A stretch of DNA of 64,000 nt from Streptomyces bicolor (GTDB lineage Bacteria > Actinomycetota > Actinomycetes > Streptomycetales > Streptomycetaceae): the NCBI RefSeq assembly GCF_000719285.1, contig NZ_JOFS01000030.1, positions 62,001-126,000 of the forward strand. Reading direction: 5' to 3'. Below, piece by piece: positions 52,061 through 62,999 of this stretch. The position numbers and the translations under genes are program-made. Each line of letters opens with the position of its first letter. The stretch's first letter is position 1. The notes below the pieces were generated by a model, which worked only from the letters and a program-made list of their open reading frames with translations, did not search any database and had not been told where the DNA came from.

Positions 52061-52669
52061 ATGAGTAACGGGTCCGTGGGTGTCGCGGTCATCGGGGACT
52101 GTCCGGTCTTCCGTCACGGGGCTTCGCAGCTGATCGGCGGCGCCCCCGATCTCCATCTGGTGGTGGCCGCGTCGTCGGTCCCGGGGGCCGACGGTGGGCT
52201 GCGCGGGGCGGACGTGGTGTTGGTGGACCTCCAGCAATCGGGACGGCGACTGGCCGCAGCCGCGGCGGAGCTGCGGGAACGCGGGCATGCCGTCGTCATC
52301 GTGTCGTCCTCTCCGCAGATCGACGCGGTTGAGGTGATCAGGGCCGGTGCCGGCGGCTATGTGAGCCGGCAGGCCGAGGGCGACGAACTGCTCACGGCGA
52401 TTCGGCTCGTGGGAGCGGGGCACTGCTATGTGTCCGCGCCCGCCAGCCGTCTGCTGGCGGATTCTCCGCGCTTCACGAACCGGGAGCAGGAGGTCCTGCG
52501 CCTTCTCGCCAACGGTGCGACGGATGATGAGATCGCCTCCAGGCTCCGTATCAGCAAGCACACCGTCCATTCCCATCTCGACCGGATCGGTGAGAAGACG
52601 GGGACGCGACGCAGGTTCGACCTCGCTCGGCTCGCGATCGAGCACGGTCTCACCGACCAGGTGTGGTGA
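52061..52669 (+). CDS. LuxR/NarL-family response regulator
   Basis: 202 residues. The receiver-like domain keeps Asp in VIGDCPVFRHG and the phospho-acceptor position in VVLVDLQ; the helix-turn-helix is FTNREQEVLRLLANGATDDE with SRLRISKHTVHSHLDRIGEK. No kinase gene is adjacent. GTG 52034 is an alternative start with GGAGG ten bases upstream. The same GGAGG also precedes ATG 52030, which opens a seven-codon frame (MSGCGRL) ending at 52053. The small secreted protein gene follows 135 bp downstream and may be its target. Confidence 0.82.
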   Translation: MSNGSVGVAVIGDCPVFRHGASQLIGGAPDLHLVVAASSVPGADGGLRGADVVLVDLQQSGRRLAAAAAELRERGHAVVIVSSSPQIDAVEVIRAGAGGYVSRQAEGDELLTAIRLVGAGHCYVSAPASRLLADSPRFTNREQEVLRLLANGATDDEIASRLRISKHTVHSHLDRIGEKTGTRRRFDLARLAIEHGLTDQVW

Positions 52670-52700
52670 GCGTCGAGAACGGTGCGGGAGGGGGCGCTGT

Positions 52701-52714
52701 GGGTAGTCCTACCC
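52701..52714. promoter_or_regulatory. GGGTAG/CTACCC palindrome before the secreted protein gene
   Basis: GGGTAG-TC-CTACCC, a perfect 6-bp inverted repeat of the kind bound by NarL-type regulators, 90 bp upstream of the secreted protein and 32 bp after the LuxR gene. Confidence 0.4.
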
Positions 52715-52804
52715 CGGCGCCGGTGGGTAACCGTTCCCCTTGATCACATCGCGGCGAAGTCGGATGTTGGGTGCGAAGGACAGCCGACATGCCGAGGAGA
52801 AGTC

Positions 52805-53188
52805 ATGCGCAATCGCGTCGCAATTCTCACCGTCGCGGCGGTACTCCCGCTGACGGTCGTGGGCTCACTCGCGGCGGCGAACCAGGCGGGAGCCGACCCC
52901 AACAGCCCGAAGGTCACGGTCACGGGGTCCGTCGACGACTGTGAGGACGGAACCTCCCCCGTCAGAGTGACCATCAAGACCGCCCAGGAGACCCGCACCG
53001 ACAAGAGCACGGACGTGGTGGACACCGGCGAGTACACGATCACCCTCAAGAATGTCCCCAAGAAGAGCCAGAAGCCGACGGCCACCGTGACCTGCGAAGA
53101 AGGGGCCACGTACAAGCAGACCTTCTCGCTGAAGCGGCCGGCGGGCACGGCGACGACTCTGCCGGTCGACCTCGAGCCGCCGTCCTAG
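52805..53188 (+). CDS. Small secreted protein, unknown
   Basis: 127 residues. The signal peptide (VAILTVAAVLPLTVVGSLAA) ends near AGADPNS. The mature part is a predicted beta-sandwich with two cysteines (VDDCEDGT, TVTCEEGA) that could form one disulfide, and a Lys/Thr-rich surface. GAGGAG precedes ATG 52805. No family is recognised. It lies behind a LuxR regulator and a palindromic site, so regulated secretion is likely. Confidence 0.72.
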   Translation: MRNRVAILTVAAVLPLTVVGSLAAANQAGADPNSPKVTVTGSVDDCEDGTSPVRVTIKTAQETRTDKSTDVVDTGEYTITLKNVPKKSQKPTATVTCEEGATYKQTFSLKRPAGTATTLPVDLEPPS

Positions 53189-53305
53189 CCGGTGATCTCG
53201 GGCCTGGGCGCGACCCGGGACAGATCTTGATGCCGGTCCGACTGCCGCCGCTCCACGCTCGGATCCACGCTCGGACAGGACTGGGCAGTCGGACCTCGTG
53301 TCCTC

Positions 53306-54418
53306 TCAGCCGGCGTGCAGGATCCGAAAGCGATCGGGTTCGGCCGGATCTCGATCAACGACCTGGACCGGCGGCCAGGCCCACTGCCACACGCTGATGC
53401 CCGGCGTGCGGGAGAACCGGATCTTCCCGCGGGTGCCCTCGACTGCGACGCGCGGCCAGGATTCGGCAATGCGCGCCCGGTCCGAGCCGTGGGACCGCAG
53501 CACATCGGCGAGGACGGTGACCGTGTCGTAGCCCTCGAAGGCGACGAAGGAGGGCGCTTCGGCCAGCCGCTCGTGGAGGGCGGTCTCGATGCGCGCGCCC
53601 AGGGGGCTGAAGCGCTCGGGCAGGTAGCGCAGGTACGGGATCCCGGCGCCGTCGCCGCCCAGTAGCGTCGCCCACTCGGCGAACTCCGGTTGTCCGGCCG
53701 GCGCACCGATCATGATCTCGGTGAGGCGCGGGTCGCGGCGGACGGCCTTGACGATCGGCACCGCCGGCTCCGGGTGGCCGACCAGAAGGAGCAGGGCTGT
53801 CGCGCCGTTGTCGACGAGTGCGTCGCACACGGCCGTGGGGGCGAGCGCGCTCATGTCGAGCTCGTCGACGGTGCCGCCGCGTGGAGCCAGGTAGTTCCGG
53901 AGGATGCCGACTCCGGATGCCCAGTAGACACTCGGCTGGACTGCCACGGCGATACGACTGTGGCCCGCGCCGAGGAGGAAGTCCGCGTAGATCTGCCAAC
54001 CGTGCGACTGCGCCGGGCAGAGGCGGGCGACCCATTGCGTCGGCTGTTCGGTGAGCGCGTCGAGGACCGCTGACGAGCAGAGGAACGGCAGGCCGAGGGC
54101 ATCGGTCCTGGCGGCAGCGGCGCGAGCGACGACGCTGTGATATTCCCCCGCCAAGGCAGCCACGCCCAGGCGAGCCAGTTCGTCCACGGCCGCCGCGGCC
54201 CTCCGCGGATCGGCCGCGGTGTCCCGGACCAGCAGCTCGAGCGGTCTTCCGCCGATCCCGCCTGCGTCATTGACGTCGCGAACGGCCAGCTCGAGTCCGG
54301 CGAGCAGATGTCGGCCGGCCGCGACCCAGCCAGGCCGAGTGAGCGGAACGAGAGCGCCGATCCGGACGGATGATCCGTCGGTACGCTCCGCTGCAGGTGA
54401 CGATGGTGGCGCATTCAT
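53306..54418 (-). CDS. Periplasmic-binding-protein-like (Leu/Ile/Val type) protein without signal peptide
   Basis: 370 residues with the type I solute-binding fold: RIGALVPLTRPGWVAAGRHL, LAVRDVNDAGGIGGRPLELL, then GVAALAGEYHSVVARAAAA and VAFEGYDTVTVLADVLRSHG. It lacks a signal sequence or lipobox, and the N-terminus is short and polar (MNAPPSSPAAERTDG), so it should be cytoplasmic. AmiC-like amide sensors and the sensor halves of regulators share this arrangement. No transporter genes adjoin it. It is divergent from argC by 114 bp; a role in amino-acid sensing is only a guess. Confidence 0.78.
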   Translation of the reverse strand: MNAPPSSPAAERTDGSSVRIGALVPLTRPGWVAAGRHLLAGLELAVRDVNDAGGIGGRPLELLVRDTAADPRRAAAAVDELARLGVAALAGEYHSVVARAAAARTDALGLPFLCSSAVLDALTEQPTQWVARLCPAQSHGWQIYADFLLGAGHSRIAVAVQPSVYWASGVGILRNYLAPRGGTVDELDMSALAPTAVCDALVDNGATALLLLVGHPEPAVPIVKAVRRDPRLTEIMIGAPAGQPEFAEWATLLGGDGAGIPYLRYLPERFSPLGARIETALHERLAEAPSFVAFEGYDTVTVLADVLRSHGSDRARIAESWPRVAVEGTRGKIRFSRTPGISVWQWAWPPVQVVDRDPAEPDRFRILHAG

Positions 54419-54479
54419 GGGTGGGCGTCTCCAGTTGGGATCCGGTTCTCAGCGCCACCGGCGCGAATGCCGGCGGAGA

Positions 54480-54508
54480 TTGCATAAACGTACATCGAAA
54501 CGTATAGT
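54480..54508 (+). promoter_or_regulatory. arg operon promoter with ARG-box sequence
   Basis: TTGCAT (54480-54485), a 17-nt spacer and TATAGT (54503-54508), with an A/T-rich TGCATAAACGTACAT block overlapping the -35 and spacer. That is the usual position and composition of an ArgR (ARG box) operator in Streptomyces. The operon encodes ArgR itself, so feedback repression by arginine is expected. Confidence 0.75.
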
Positions 54509-54520
54509 CATGCCCTCTAG

Positions 54521-56705
<2,185 letters not shown>

Positions 56706-56709
<4 letters not shown>

Positions 56710-57620
56710 GCAACGTACCCGCGCGGAAGCACACCGCCCTTCCCAAGGCCCAGATCCTCATCGAAGCGCTGCCCTGGCTGGTCCGGCACAACGGCAAGAC
56801 CGTCGTGATCAAGTTCGGCGGCAACGCCATGATCGACGAGGAGCTGAAGGCCGCGTTCGCCCAGGACGTCGTGTTCCTGCACCACGCCGGCCTCAAGCCG
56901 GTCGTCGTGCACGGCGGCGGCCCGCAGATCAGCGCCGCCCTCGACAAGCACGGCATCGTCAGCGAGTTCAAGGCCGGCCTGCGCGTCACCACCGAGGACG
57001 CCATGGACGTCGTACGCATGGTCCTCGCCGGGCAGGTGCAGCGCGAGCTGGTCGGCCTGCTCAACGAACACGGGCCGCTCGCCGTCGGGTTGACCGGCGA
57101 GGACGCGCACACCATCACCGCCACCAAGCACCAGCCCGAGATCGACGGCGAGTTGGTCGACATCGGGCGGGTCGGCGAGATCACCGACATCGACACGGGC
57201 GCGATCGAGGCACTGCTGGCCGACGGCCGGATCCCGGTCGTCTCGTCGATCGCCCGTTCCCAGGACGACGGACATGTCTACAACGTCAATGCTGATACGG
57301 CGGCTGCGGCACTCGCTGCTGCGCTGGGCGCCGAAACCCTCATGGTCCTCACGGACGTCGAGGGTCTCTACGAGGACTGGCCCAACTCCGACGAGGTGAT
57401 CAGCCGCCTCACCGCTTCCCAACTGGAGAAGCTGCTGCCGGAGTTGAGCTCCGGCATGGTGCCGAAGATGGAGGGCTGTCTGCACGCCGTGCGCAACGGT
57501 GTGAACACCGCCCGGGTGATCGACGGCCGGGTCCAGCACTCGATCCTGCTGGAGATCTTCACCGACGAGGGAATCGGCACGATGGTCGTGCCGGACGCGC
57601 CAGAGGGGGACGCGCAATGA
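56706..57620 (+). CDS. argB: N-acetylglutamate kinase
   Basis: 304 residues of the amino acid kinase family. Motifs are [33 protein letters not shown] and [21 protein letters not shown], and the C-terminal part carries the KMEGCLHAV segment. The family is usually arginine-feedback-inhibited when an N-terminal helix is present; here an N-terminal extension ([18 protein letters not shown]) suggests the sensitive hexameric type. Translationally coupled on both sides (ATGA). Confidence 0.97.
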
Positions 57621-58813
57621 CCGGGAACCAGGAGTACGCCCAGCGGTGGCAGGGCTCGCTCATGAACAACTACGGCACCCCGCGGCTCCCCCTCGTGCGC
57701 GGTGAGGGCCTCATGGTCTGGGACGCCGAGGGCAGGCGGTACCTCGACTTCGTCGGCGGCATCGCGACCAACGCGCTGGGCCATGCACACCCGGCGATCG
57801 TCGAGGCGGTCAGCAAGCAGATCGCGTCCCTCGGCCACATCTCCAACTTCTTCATGGCGGAGCCGACCCTCGCGCTCGCGGAACGGCTGCTCCAGCTCTT
57901 CGGCCGGGACGGCCGGGTTTTCTTCTGCAACTCCGGCGCCGAGGCCAACGAGGCCGCGTTCAAGATCGGCCGGCTGACCGGGCGCACCCACATCGTCGCC
58001 ACCGAGGGCGGTTTCCACGGCCGTACCATGGGCGCCCTCGCGATGACCGGGCAGCCCGGCAAGCGGGAGCCGTTCCTGCCGCTGCCCGGTGACGTCACCC
58101 ACGTGCCGTTCGGCGACGCGCAGGCGCTCGCCGCGGCGGTGACGGAGGAGACGGCTCTGGTGATCATCGAGCCGATCCAGGGAGAGCTCGGCGTCGTGGT
58201 GCCGCCCGCCGGATACCTGAAGGCGGCTCGGGCGATCACGGCCTCCACGGGGGCGCTGCTCGTCCTCGACGAGGTGCAGACCGGCATCGGCCGTACCGGG
58301 CACTGGTTCGAGTACCAGGCCCACGAGGGCGTCCTCCCGGACGTCGTCACCCTCGCCAAGCAGCTCGGCGGCGGGCTGCCGCTGGGTGCGACGGTCGCGT
58401 TCGGGCGGGCGGCGGAGCTGCTGCAGCCCGGTCACCACGGGACGACCTTCGGCGGGAACCCCGTCGCGTGCGCCGCGGGGCTGGCCGTGCTGGACACCAT
58501 CGCGAACGACGGGTTGCTGGAGAATGTCAAGCGGCAGAGCGAGAAGTTGCGTGACGGCATCGAGGGCCTCGGCCACCCGCTGATCGATTATGTCCGGGGC
58601 GCGGGCCTGCTCCTGGGTATCGTGCTCACCGAGCCGCTCGCCGCCCGCGTGCAGCAGGCGGCTCAGGACGCCGGTTTCCTGGTGAACGCGCCCGCCCCCG
58701 ATGTCGTACGGCTCATGCCGCCGCTGAACCTCGGTGACGACGAAGTGGAGGCGCTTCTTCAGGCCCTTCCCGGCATCCTGGACGAGGCCGGCGTGGCCGA
58801 CGGGGACAGATGA
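57617..58813 (+). CDS. argD: Acetylornithine aminotransferase
   Basis: 398 residues of class III PLP aminotransferase. Markers are [12 protein letters not shown], the PLP site [11 protein letters not shown] (218 onward) and Lys248 in [15 protein letters not shown]. It interconverts N-acetylglutamate semialdehyde and N-acetylornithine. ATG 57617 overlaps argB by four bases; argR follows 19 bp after its stop. Confidence 0.97.
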   Translation: MTGNQEYAQRWQGSLMNNYGTPRLPLVRGEGLMVWDAEGRRYLDFVGGIATNALGHAHPAIVEAVSKQIASLGHISNFFMAEPTLALAERLLQLFGRDGRVFFCNSGAEANEAAFKIGRLTGRTHIVATEGGFHGRTMGALAMTGQPGKREPFLPLPGDVTHVPFGDAQALAAAVTEETALVIIEPIQGELGVVVPPAGYLKAARAITASTGALLVLDEVQTGIGRTGHWFEYQAHEGVLPDVVTLAKQLGGGLPLGATVAFGRAAELLQPGHHGTTFGGNPVACAAGLAVLDTIANDGLLENVKRQSEKLRDGIEGLGHPLIDYVRGAGLLLGIVLTEPLAARVQQAAQDAGFLVNAPAPDVVRLMPPLNLGDDEVEALLQALPGILDEAGVADGDR

Positions 58814-58832
58814 TCCGGAGAATGAGACGACG

Positions 58833-59396
58833 ATGAGTCAGGCGCAGGACCACGGGCAGACCGGGGCGAACGAGGCGAACGGCGCCGCCGGGCCTGCCGT
58901 GCCGCAGACCCGCACCGCACGTCACCGCCGGATCGTGGACATTCTCAACCGGCAGCCGGTGCGGTCCCAGAGCCAGCTGGCGAAGCTGCTCGCGGACGAC
59001 GGGCTGAGCGTCACTCAGGCGACGCTCTCCCGGGATCTGGACGAGCTGAACGCGGTGAAGATCCGTAACAACGACGGTGACCTGATCTACGCGGTGCCGA
59101 GCGAGGGAGGATTTCGGACCCCTCGGGCGCCGCTGGGGGAGTCGGCGAAGGAAGAGCGGATGCGGCGGTTGTCGCAGGAGCTGCTCATCTCCGCGGAGGC
59201 TTCGGCGAATCTCGTGGTCCTGCGTACGCCTCCGGGGGCTGCGCAGTTCCTTGCCTCGGCCATTGATCAGGCTGAGCTGCATGACATTCTGGGGACCATC
59301 GCCGGTGATGACACGTTGTTGTTGATCAGCCGGAATCCGACGGGGGGTCAGGCGCTGGCCGACCATCTGTTGAGGTTGGCGCAGAACGGCCACTGA
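58833..59396 (+). CDS. argR: Arginine repressor
   Basis: 187 residues. The N-terminal winged helix is [20 protein letters not shown] followed by [20 protein letters not shown]. The C-terminal domain ends in the arginine-binding, hexamer-forming [20 protein letters not shown]. As last gene of the operon it closes a feedback loop on the promoter before argC. The N-terminal 27 residues are an Ala/Gly/Gln-rich extension. The GAG-rich upstream sequence gives only a weak ribosome binding site. The argF, argG and argH genes are not in the window. Confidence 0.95.
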   Translation: MSQAQDHGQTGANEANGAAGPAVPQTRTARHRRIVDILNRQPVRSQSQLAKLLADDGLSVTQATLSRDLDELNAVKIRNNDGDLIYAVPSEGGFRTPRAPLGESAKEERMRRLSQELLISAEASANLVVLRTPPGAAQFLASAIDQAELHDILGTIAGDDTLLLISRNPTGGQALADHLLRLAQNGH

Positions 59397-59402
59397 GTGG
59401 GG

Positions 59403-59465
59403 TGGTGGCGGGCGACTGCGGGTGGATCGTGGCTGGTCGCGCAGTTCCCCGCGCCCCTTGGGGCG
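59403..59465 (-). repeat. Dispersed G+C-rich repeat, copy B
   Basis: Read on the minus strand it starts AGGGGCGCGGGGAACTGCGC and continues GACCAGCCAC to ACCCGCAG, sharing block order with copy A (39489-39565). It fills the first part of the argR to apbE gap and may act as terminator. The rest of the gap, to 59606, has no gene. Confidence 0.65.
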
Positions 59466-59606
59466 TTGCCCTCGCCTGCGACGCCTTGTCACCCTGCTCC
59501 AGCCGCGGGCAGTCGTGCCGCTGGGGCGGCTCCCGACAGAAGGGCGGCACCCCGTTGGCGCCGGGCTGCGCGATACCCCTGCCCAGCCCCCACGTACGGT
59601 CACCGT

Positions 59607-60410
59607 TCAACCGAGCCGCGCCGCCAGTCCCCCCGTGCACCGCACCTCGTCACCCGCCGTGATCAGCAACGCCTCCACCCCCGGCAGCGACTCCAGCCAC
59701 CGCAACCCCTGCCGCGACCCCATCGCGAACGCCGCCGTGGCCCAGCAGTCCGCCCAAGTCAGGCGAGGGGCCACCACGGTCACCGCAACCAGATCGGTCA
59801 CCGCCGAGCGCCCCGTGCGCGGGTCGACGATATGCGCGCCCCGCTCCGCCGTACCGGACGTGGCCACCGCCAGTTCGTCCAGCCCCGCCGCCGAGATCAC
59901 CGCGGCCAGCCCGCCCGGGCGCAGGGGATCGGACACGCCGACCCGCCACGGTCGCTGCGGACCCGGCACGCCCAGCAGCTGCACGTCGCCGCCGCCGTTG
60001 ACGCTCACGCCGGTCACGCCGGGGACGTCCGCGAGGAGGCGGGCCGACCGTTCCACCGACCAGCCCTTGACGATGCCGGTCGGGTCGAGGCGGCCCTCGT
60101 ACGTCGTGCTGAACCAGCCCTCGCTGAGCCGCTCCGCCTCGGCGGCGAGGTCGAGCACCTCGGCCACCTCCGGATCGCAGTCGCCGACGGTCAGCTCACC
60201 GCGTGCCAGCCGGGAGACCTGGCTGTCGTCGCGGTAGGTGCTGAACACCTCGTCGACCCGGTGCAGCCCGGCGACCGCCTCTTCCAGTGCCGACCGCACG
60301 GCACCGGGATCCCCGCCGCGGACGTCGAAGGAGAAGACCGTCCCCATGACCTCCTCCGCATGACGTACCGCGGCGGGAGCTTGTGTCGGTTCCGCCACCG
60401 TGTCAGCCAC
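59607..60410 (-). CDS. apbE: ApbE FAD:protein FMN transferase
   Basis: 267 residues. The family motifs are MGTVFSFDVRGG, VDEVFSTYRDDSQVSRL, DPTGIVKGWSVER, SVNGGGDVQLLG and the metal-site segment SGTAERGAHIVDPRTG. It transfers FMN from FAD to a Thr in exported redox proteins. The triple FMN-domain protein just upstream is the obvious substrate. It has no signal peptide, so either it acts in the cytoplasm before Tat export or a start was missed. GTG 60410 overlaps the preceding gene by eight bases; GTG 60398 and ATG 60347 are in frame. Confidence 0.93.
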   Translation of the reverse strand: MADTVAEPTQAPAAVRHAEEVMGTVFSFDVRGGDPGAVRSALEEAVAGLHRVDEVFSTYRDDSQVSRLARGELTVGDCDPEVAEVLDLAAEAERLSEGWFSTTYEGRLDPTGIVKGWSVERSARLLADVPGVTGVSVNGGGDVQLLGVPGPQRPWRVGVSDPLRPGGLAAVISAAGLDELAVATSGTAERGAHIVDPRTGRSAVTDLVAVTVVAPRLTWADCWATAAFAMGSRQGLRWLESLPGVEALLITAGDEVRCTGGLAARLG

Positions 60411-61293
60411 CGGCCTGGTCCAGTGCCGACTGGAGGGATTCCTTGTAGCCGGCGCTGGTGTAGGTGGCGCCGGAGACGGCGTCGATGTCGGCGCTGCCGG
60501 CTGCCACGGCCGCCTGGTTGAGTTTCGGTACGGCGTTGGCGGTGATGTTGGTGCTCTGGCCGCCGCTGGGTGCCTGGACGGTCTCGGCCTTGGTGATCTT
60601 GCCGCCGCTGACGGTGATGCGGACCTGGACGGGCCCGTACTGGGTCTGGACGGCGTCGCCGGTGACCGTACTGGCCTGTGCGGCGCCCGCATCCTGCGAA
60701 CCGGAGCCCTGCGACGAACCGCCGCTCGCCTTCGCCTTGTCGATCGCCGACTGGAGGGATTCCTTGTAGCCGTTGCTCGTGTACGTCGCCCCGGACACGG
60801 CGTCGATGTCGGCGCTGCCGGCTGCCACGGCGGCTTGGTTGAGCTTGGGTACGGCGTTGGCGGTGATGTTGGTGCTCTGGCCGCCGCTGGGTGCCTGGAC
60901 GGTCTCGGCCTTGGTGATCTTTCCGCCGCTGACGGTGATGCGGACCTGGACGGGCCCGTACTGGGTCTGGACGGCGTCGCCGGTGACCGTGCCGGCCTGG
61001 GCGGCGCCCGACCCCTGCGAACCGGCGCTCGCCTTCGCCTTGTCGATCGCCGACTGGAGGGACTTCTTGTAGCCGGTGCTGGTGTACGTCGCCCCGGACA
61101 CCGAGTCGATGTCGGCGCTCTGTGCGGCGACCGCCGCCTGGTTGAGCTTGGGCACGGCGTTCGCGGTGATCTGGTCGCTCTGGCCGCCCTTGGGGGCCTG
61201 GACCGCCTCCGCCTGGGTGATCTTGCCGTTGCTCAAGGTCAGCCGTACCTGCACGGCCCCGTACTGGGTCTGCGCCGCGTCACCGGTGACCGT
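60403..61293 (-). repeat. Three tandem FMN-domain coding repeats
   Basis: Units start near 61293, 60990 and 60670 (period about 303 and 320 bp). Within each unit stretches such as GTCTGGACGGCGTCGCCGGT and GGACTGGAGGGATTCCTTGT recur almost unchanged, most closely between units 2 and 3. The unit 1 sequence is more diverged. Confidence 0.85.
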
Positions 61294-61470
61294 GCCGGTC
61301 CCGGCCGCCTGGGCGCCGCCCTGGGCCGAGGCCGCCGGCGGTGCCCCGATGCCCGCCGCCTGCGCGGAACCCGGGTCCGTCGCCGGCTTCAGCGACAGCA
61401 GCAGCACGATCCCGGACACGGTGGCGGCACCGGCCAGCACGACACGCCGGATGGGGTGACTCTTCCTCAT
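60403..61470 (-). CDS. Exported protein with three tandem FMN-binding domains
   Basis: 355 residues. An N-terminal membrane anchor or signal (RVVLAGAATVSGIVLLLSL) is followed by an Ala-rich linker and three FMN_bind domains at about 60-147, 160-248 and 267-353. Each ends in the flavinylation motif D-x-VSGATYTS, with candidate FMN-bearing threonines Thr128, Thr229 and Thr336. The usual family member has one domain. Units 2 and 3 are nearly identical in protein and DNA. ATG 61470. It lies between the ferric-reductase-like gene and apbE in one operon, so it should carry electrons outside the membrane. Confidence 0.92.
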   Translation of the reverse strand: MRKSHPIRRVVLAGAATVSGIVLLLSLKPATDPGSAQAAGIGAPPAASAQGGAQAAGTGTVTGDAAQTQYGAVQVRLTLSNGKITQAEAVQAPKGGQSDQITANAVPKLNQAAVAAQSADIDSVSGATYTSTGYKKSLQSAIDKAKASAGSQGSGAAQAGTVTGDAVQTQYGPVQVRITVSGGKITKAETVQAPSGGQSTNITANAVPKLNQAAVAAGSADIDAVSGATYTSNGYKESLQSAIDKAKASGGSSQGSGSQDAGAAQASTVTGDAVQTQYGPVQVRITVSGGKITKAETVQAPSGGQSTNITANAVPKLNQAAVAAGSADIDAVSGATYTSAGYKESLQSALDQAGG

Positions 61471-61507
61471 CGCTTCAACAGCTCCTGAAGTCTTTAAGTC
61501 CCGTCGC

Positions 61508-62890
61508 TCACATCTCGAACGACTCGTGATGGATGCGGCGGGCGGGCACACCCGCGCCGCGCAGTGCTTCGTACACGGTCTGCGCGAAGCCGGCCGGCCC
61601 GCACATGAACACGTCGTGCTTGTCGATGTCCGGCAGCTTCTGCTTCAGCCGCTCCGCCGAGATGTCCGGCCGCTCCCCGTCCGGGCTGTTCACCGCGTAC
61701 ATCAACCGGGCACCGCGCTCGTCGGCGATGGCCGCGAGCTCGTCCCACAGCGCCAGGTCCTGGGTGCTGTTGGCCCGGTACAGCAGGGTGATGTCGCCAG
61801 CCGCGCCCGGCAGCGTCTCGAACAGCGCCCGCATCGGCGTGATGCCGACGCCGCCCGCCACCAGCAGCACCTTGCCCCGGCTGCGGCGCTGGGCGGTCAG
61901 CGCGCCGTACGGGCCCTCGGCCCACACCTTGGTACCCGGCTTCAGGTCACGCAGCCGGGACGTGTGGTCGCCGATCGCCTTGACCGTGATCCGCAGCATG
62001 TCGGGGCGGGGCGCCGCCGACAGCGAGTAGGGATGCGAGCTGAACCGCATGCCCGGCGCCTTGAACCGCCAGCGGAAGAAGTGCCCCGCCTCCGCGCCCA
62101 TGCGGTGCAGCTTGCGCCCGCCGATCAGCACCGACACGACGCCCGGCGTCTCCTCGATGACCGCCTCGACGTACATCCGGTGCCGCAGGTTCAGGCGGAT
62201 CGGGGTGAGGATCCGGTACCAGACCACGGCCGCGGTCACGGCGCCGTACAGCCCGTACCAGAAGGTCTTCGCGGCAGGCTCGACGGCGAACTCGTTGCCG
62301 GTGGTGATCTGGTGCCAGAACGTCAGGTACACGGCCGCGTATGTCAGCAGGTGCACGTGGTACCAGGTGTCGTACGGGATCCGGCGGCGGACGCCCCCGA
62401 CCGAGATGAACGCGATGAAGAACAGCAGGCCGGTGCCGATGGCCGCCTTGCCCATGTCCGGCAAGGTGTTGATCGAGTCGATCGTCTGCTGAACGATGTC
62501 GCCGAGCGTCTTGCCGGCCTGGAGCGCGTACGCCCACATGGTGAGGAAGACGTGCGCGATGACCAGGCACACCGTGTACCGGCCGCTCATCGCGTGCCAG
62601 CGCGCCACCCGGTCCGAGCCCACCCGCCGCTCCAGCGCGGGCACCCGGGCCATCTGCAGCACGACGAGCGCCATCAGATAGCCGGCGAGCAGGCCGGTGA
62701 TCCGGCCCGCGGCGAGGATCTTGGCGGTGTTGTCCGCGAGGGACGGCGTGTTGTCCCACCACAGCCACAGCACCGCCGCCGCGCCCGCCCATAGGGCGAT
62801 GACCAGCGGTACGGCCGGGGAGCGGCGCGGACGGATGCGGCGCATCGTCTGGCGTCGGGCGGCACGGCCGCCCGCGAGCGTGGTGGTCAC
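61508..62890 (-). CDS. Ferric-reductase-like transmembrane flavocytochrome
   Basis: 460 residues. About six membrane helices form a ferric-reductase domain, with candidate heme-ligand His99, His113, His180 and His193 (RWHAMSGRYTVCLVIAHVF; WYHVHLLTYAAVYLTFWHQ). A cytoplasmic FAD/NAD(P) module follows, with HPYSLSAAP, LLVAGGVGITPMRAL and FMCGPAGFAQTVYEALRG. It should move electrons from NAD(P)H through FAD and heme across the membrane to the flavinylated partner. GTG 62890 has GGAGG five bases upstream. First gene of the operon. Confidence 0.92.
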   Translation of the reverse strand: MTTTLAGGRAARRQTMRRIRPRRSPAVPLVIALWAGAAAVLWLWWDNTPSLADNTAKILAAGRITGLLAGYLMALVVLQMARVPALERRVGSDRVARWHAMSGRYTVCLVIAHVFLTMWAYALQAGKTLGDIVQQTIDSINTLPDMGKAAIGTGLLFFIAFISVGGVRRRIPYDTWYHVHLLTYAAVYLTFWHQITTGNEFAVEPAAKTFWYGLYGAVTAAVVWYRILTPIRLNLRHRMYVEAVIEETPGVVSVLIGGRKLHRMGAEAGHFFRWRFKAPGMRFSSHPYSLSAAPRPDMLRITVKAIGDHTSRLRDLKPGTKVWAEGPYGALTAQRRSRGKVLLVAGGVGITPMRALFETLPGAAGDITLLYRANSTQDLALWDELAAIADERGARLMYAVNSPDGERPDISAERLKQKLPDIDKHDVFMCGPAGFAQTVYEALRGAGVPARRIHHESFEM

Positions 62891-62947
62891 GGTTCCTCCG
62901 GGGACGGGAGCAAGGGGAGTGCGTGGTTGACGTGGTCCCTTGGCCCA

Positions 62948-62977
62948 GAGATACGTGCGGGGAGGTCCGTGTGTTCA
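62948..62977 (-). promoter_or_regulatory. Promoter of the flavin redox operon
   Basis: On the minus strand TGAACA (62977-62972), 18 nt, TATCTC (62953-62948), 58 bp before the GTG start. A moderate match to the HrdB consensus. Confidence 0.4.
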
Positions 62978-62999
62978 GTGGTGTCGGCTCCGTGCTCGC

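Noticed and set aside
60403..61293. CRISPR-like or satellite array because of regularly spaced repeats
   Set aside because: The repeats are about 300 bp, in frame and encode FMN_bind domains; they are protein-domain duplications.
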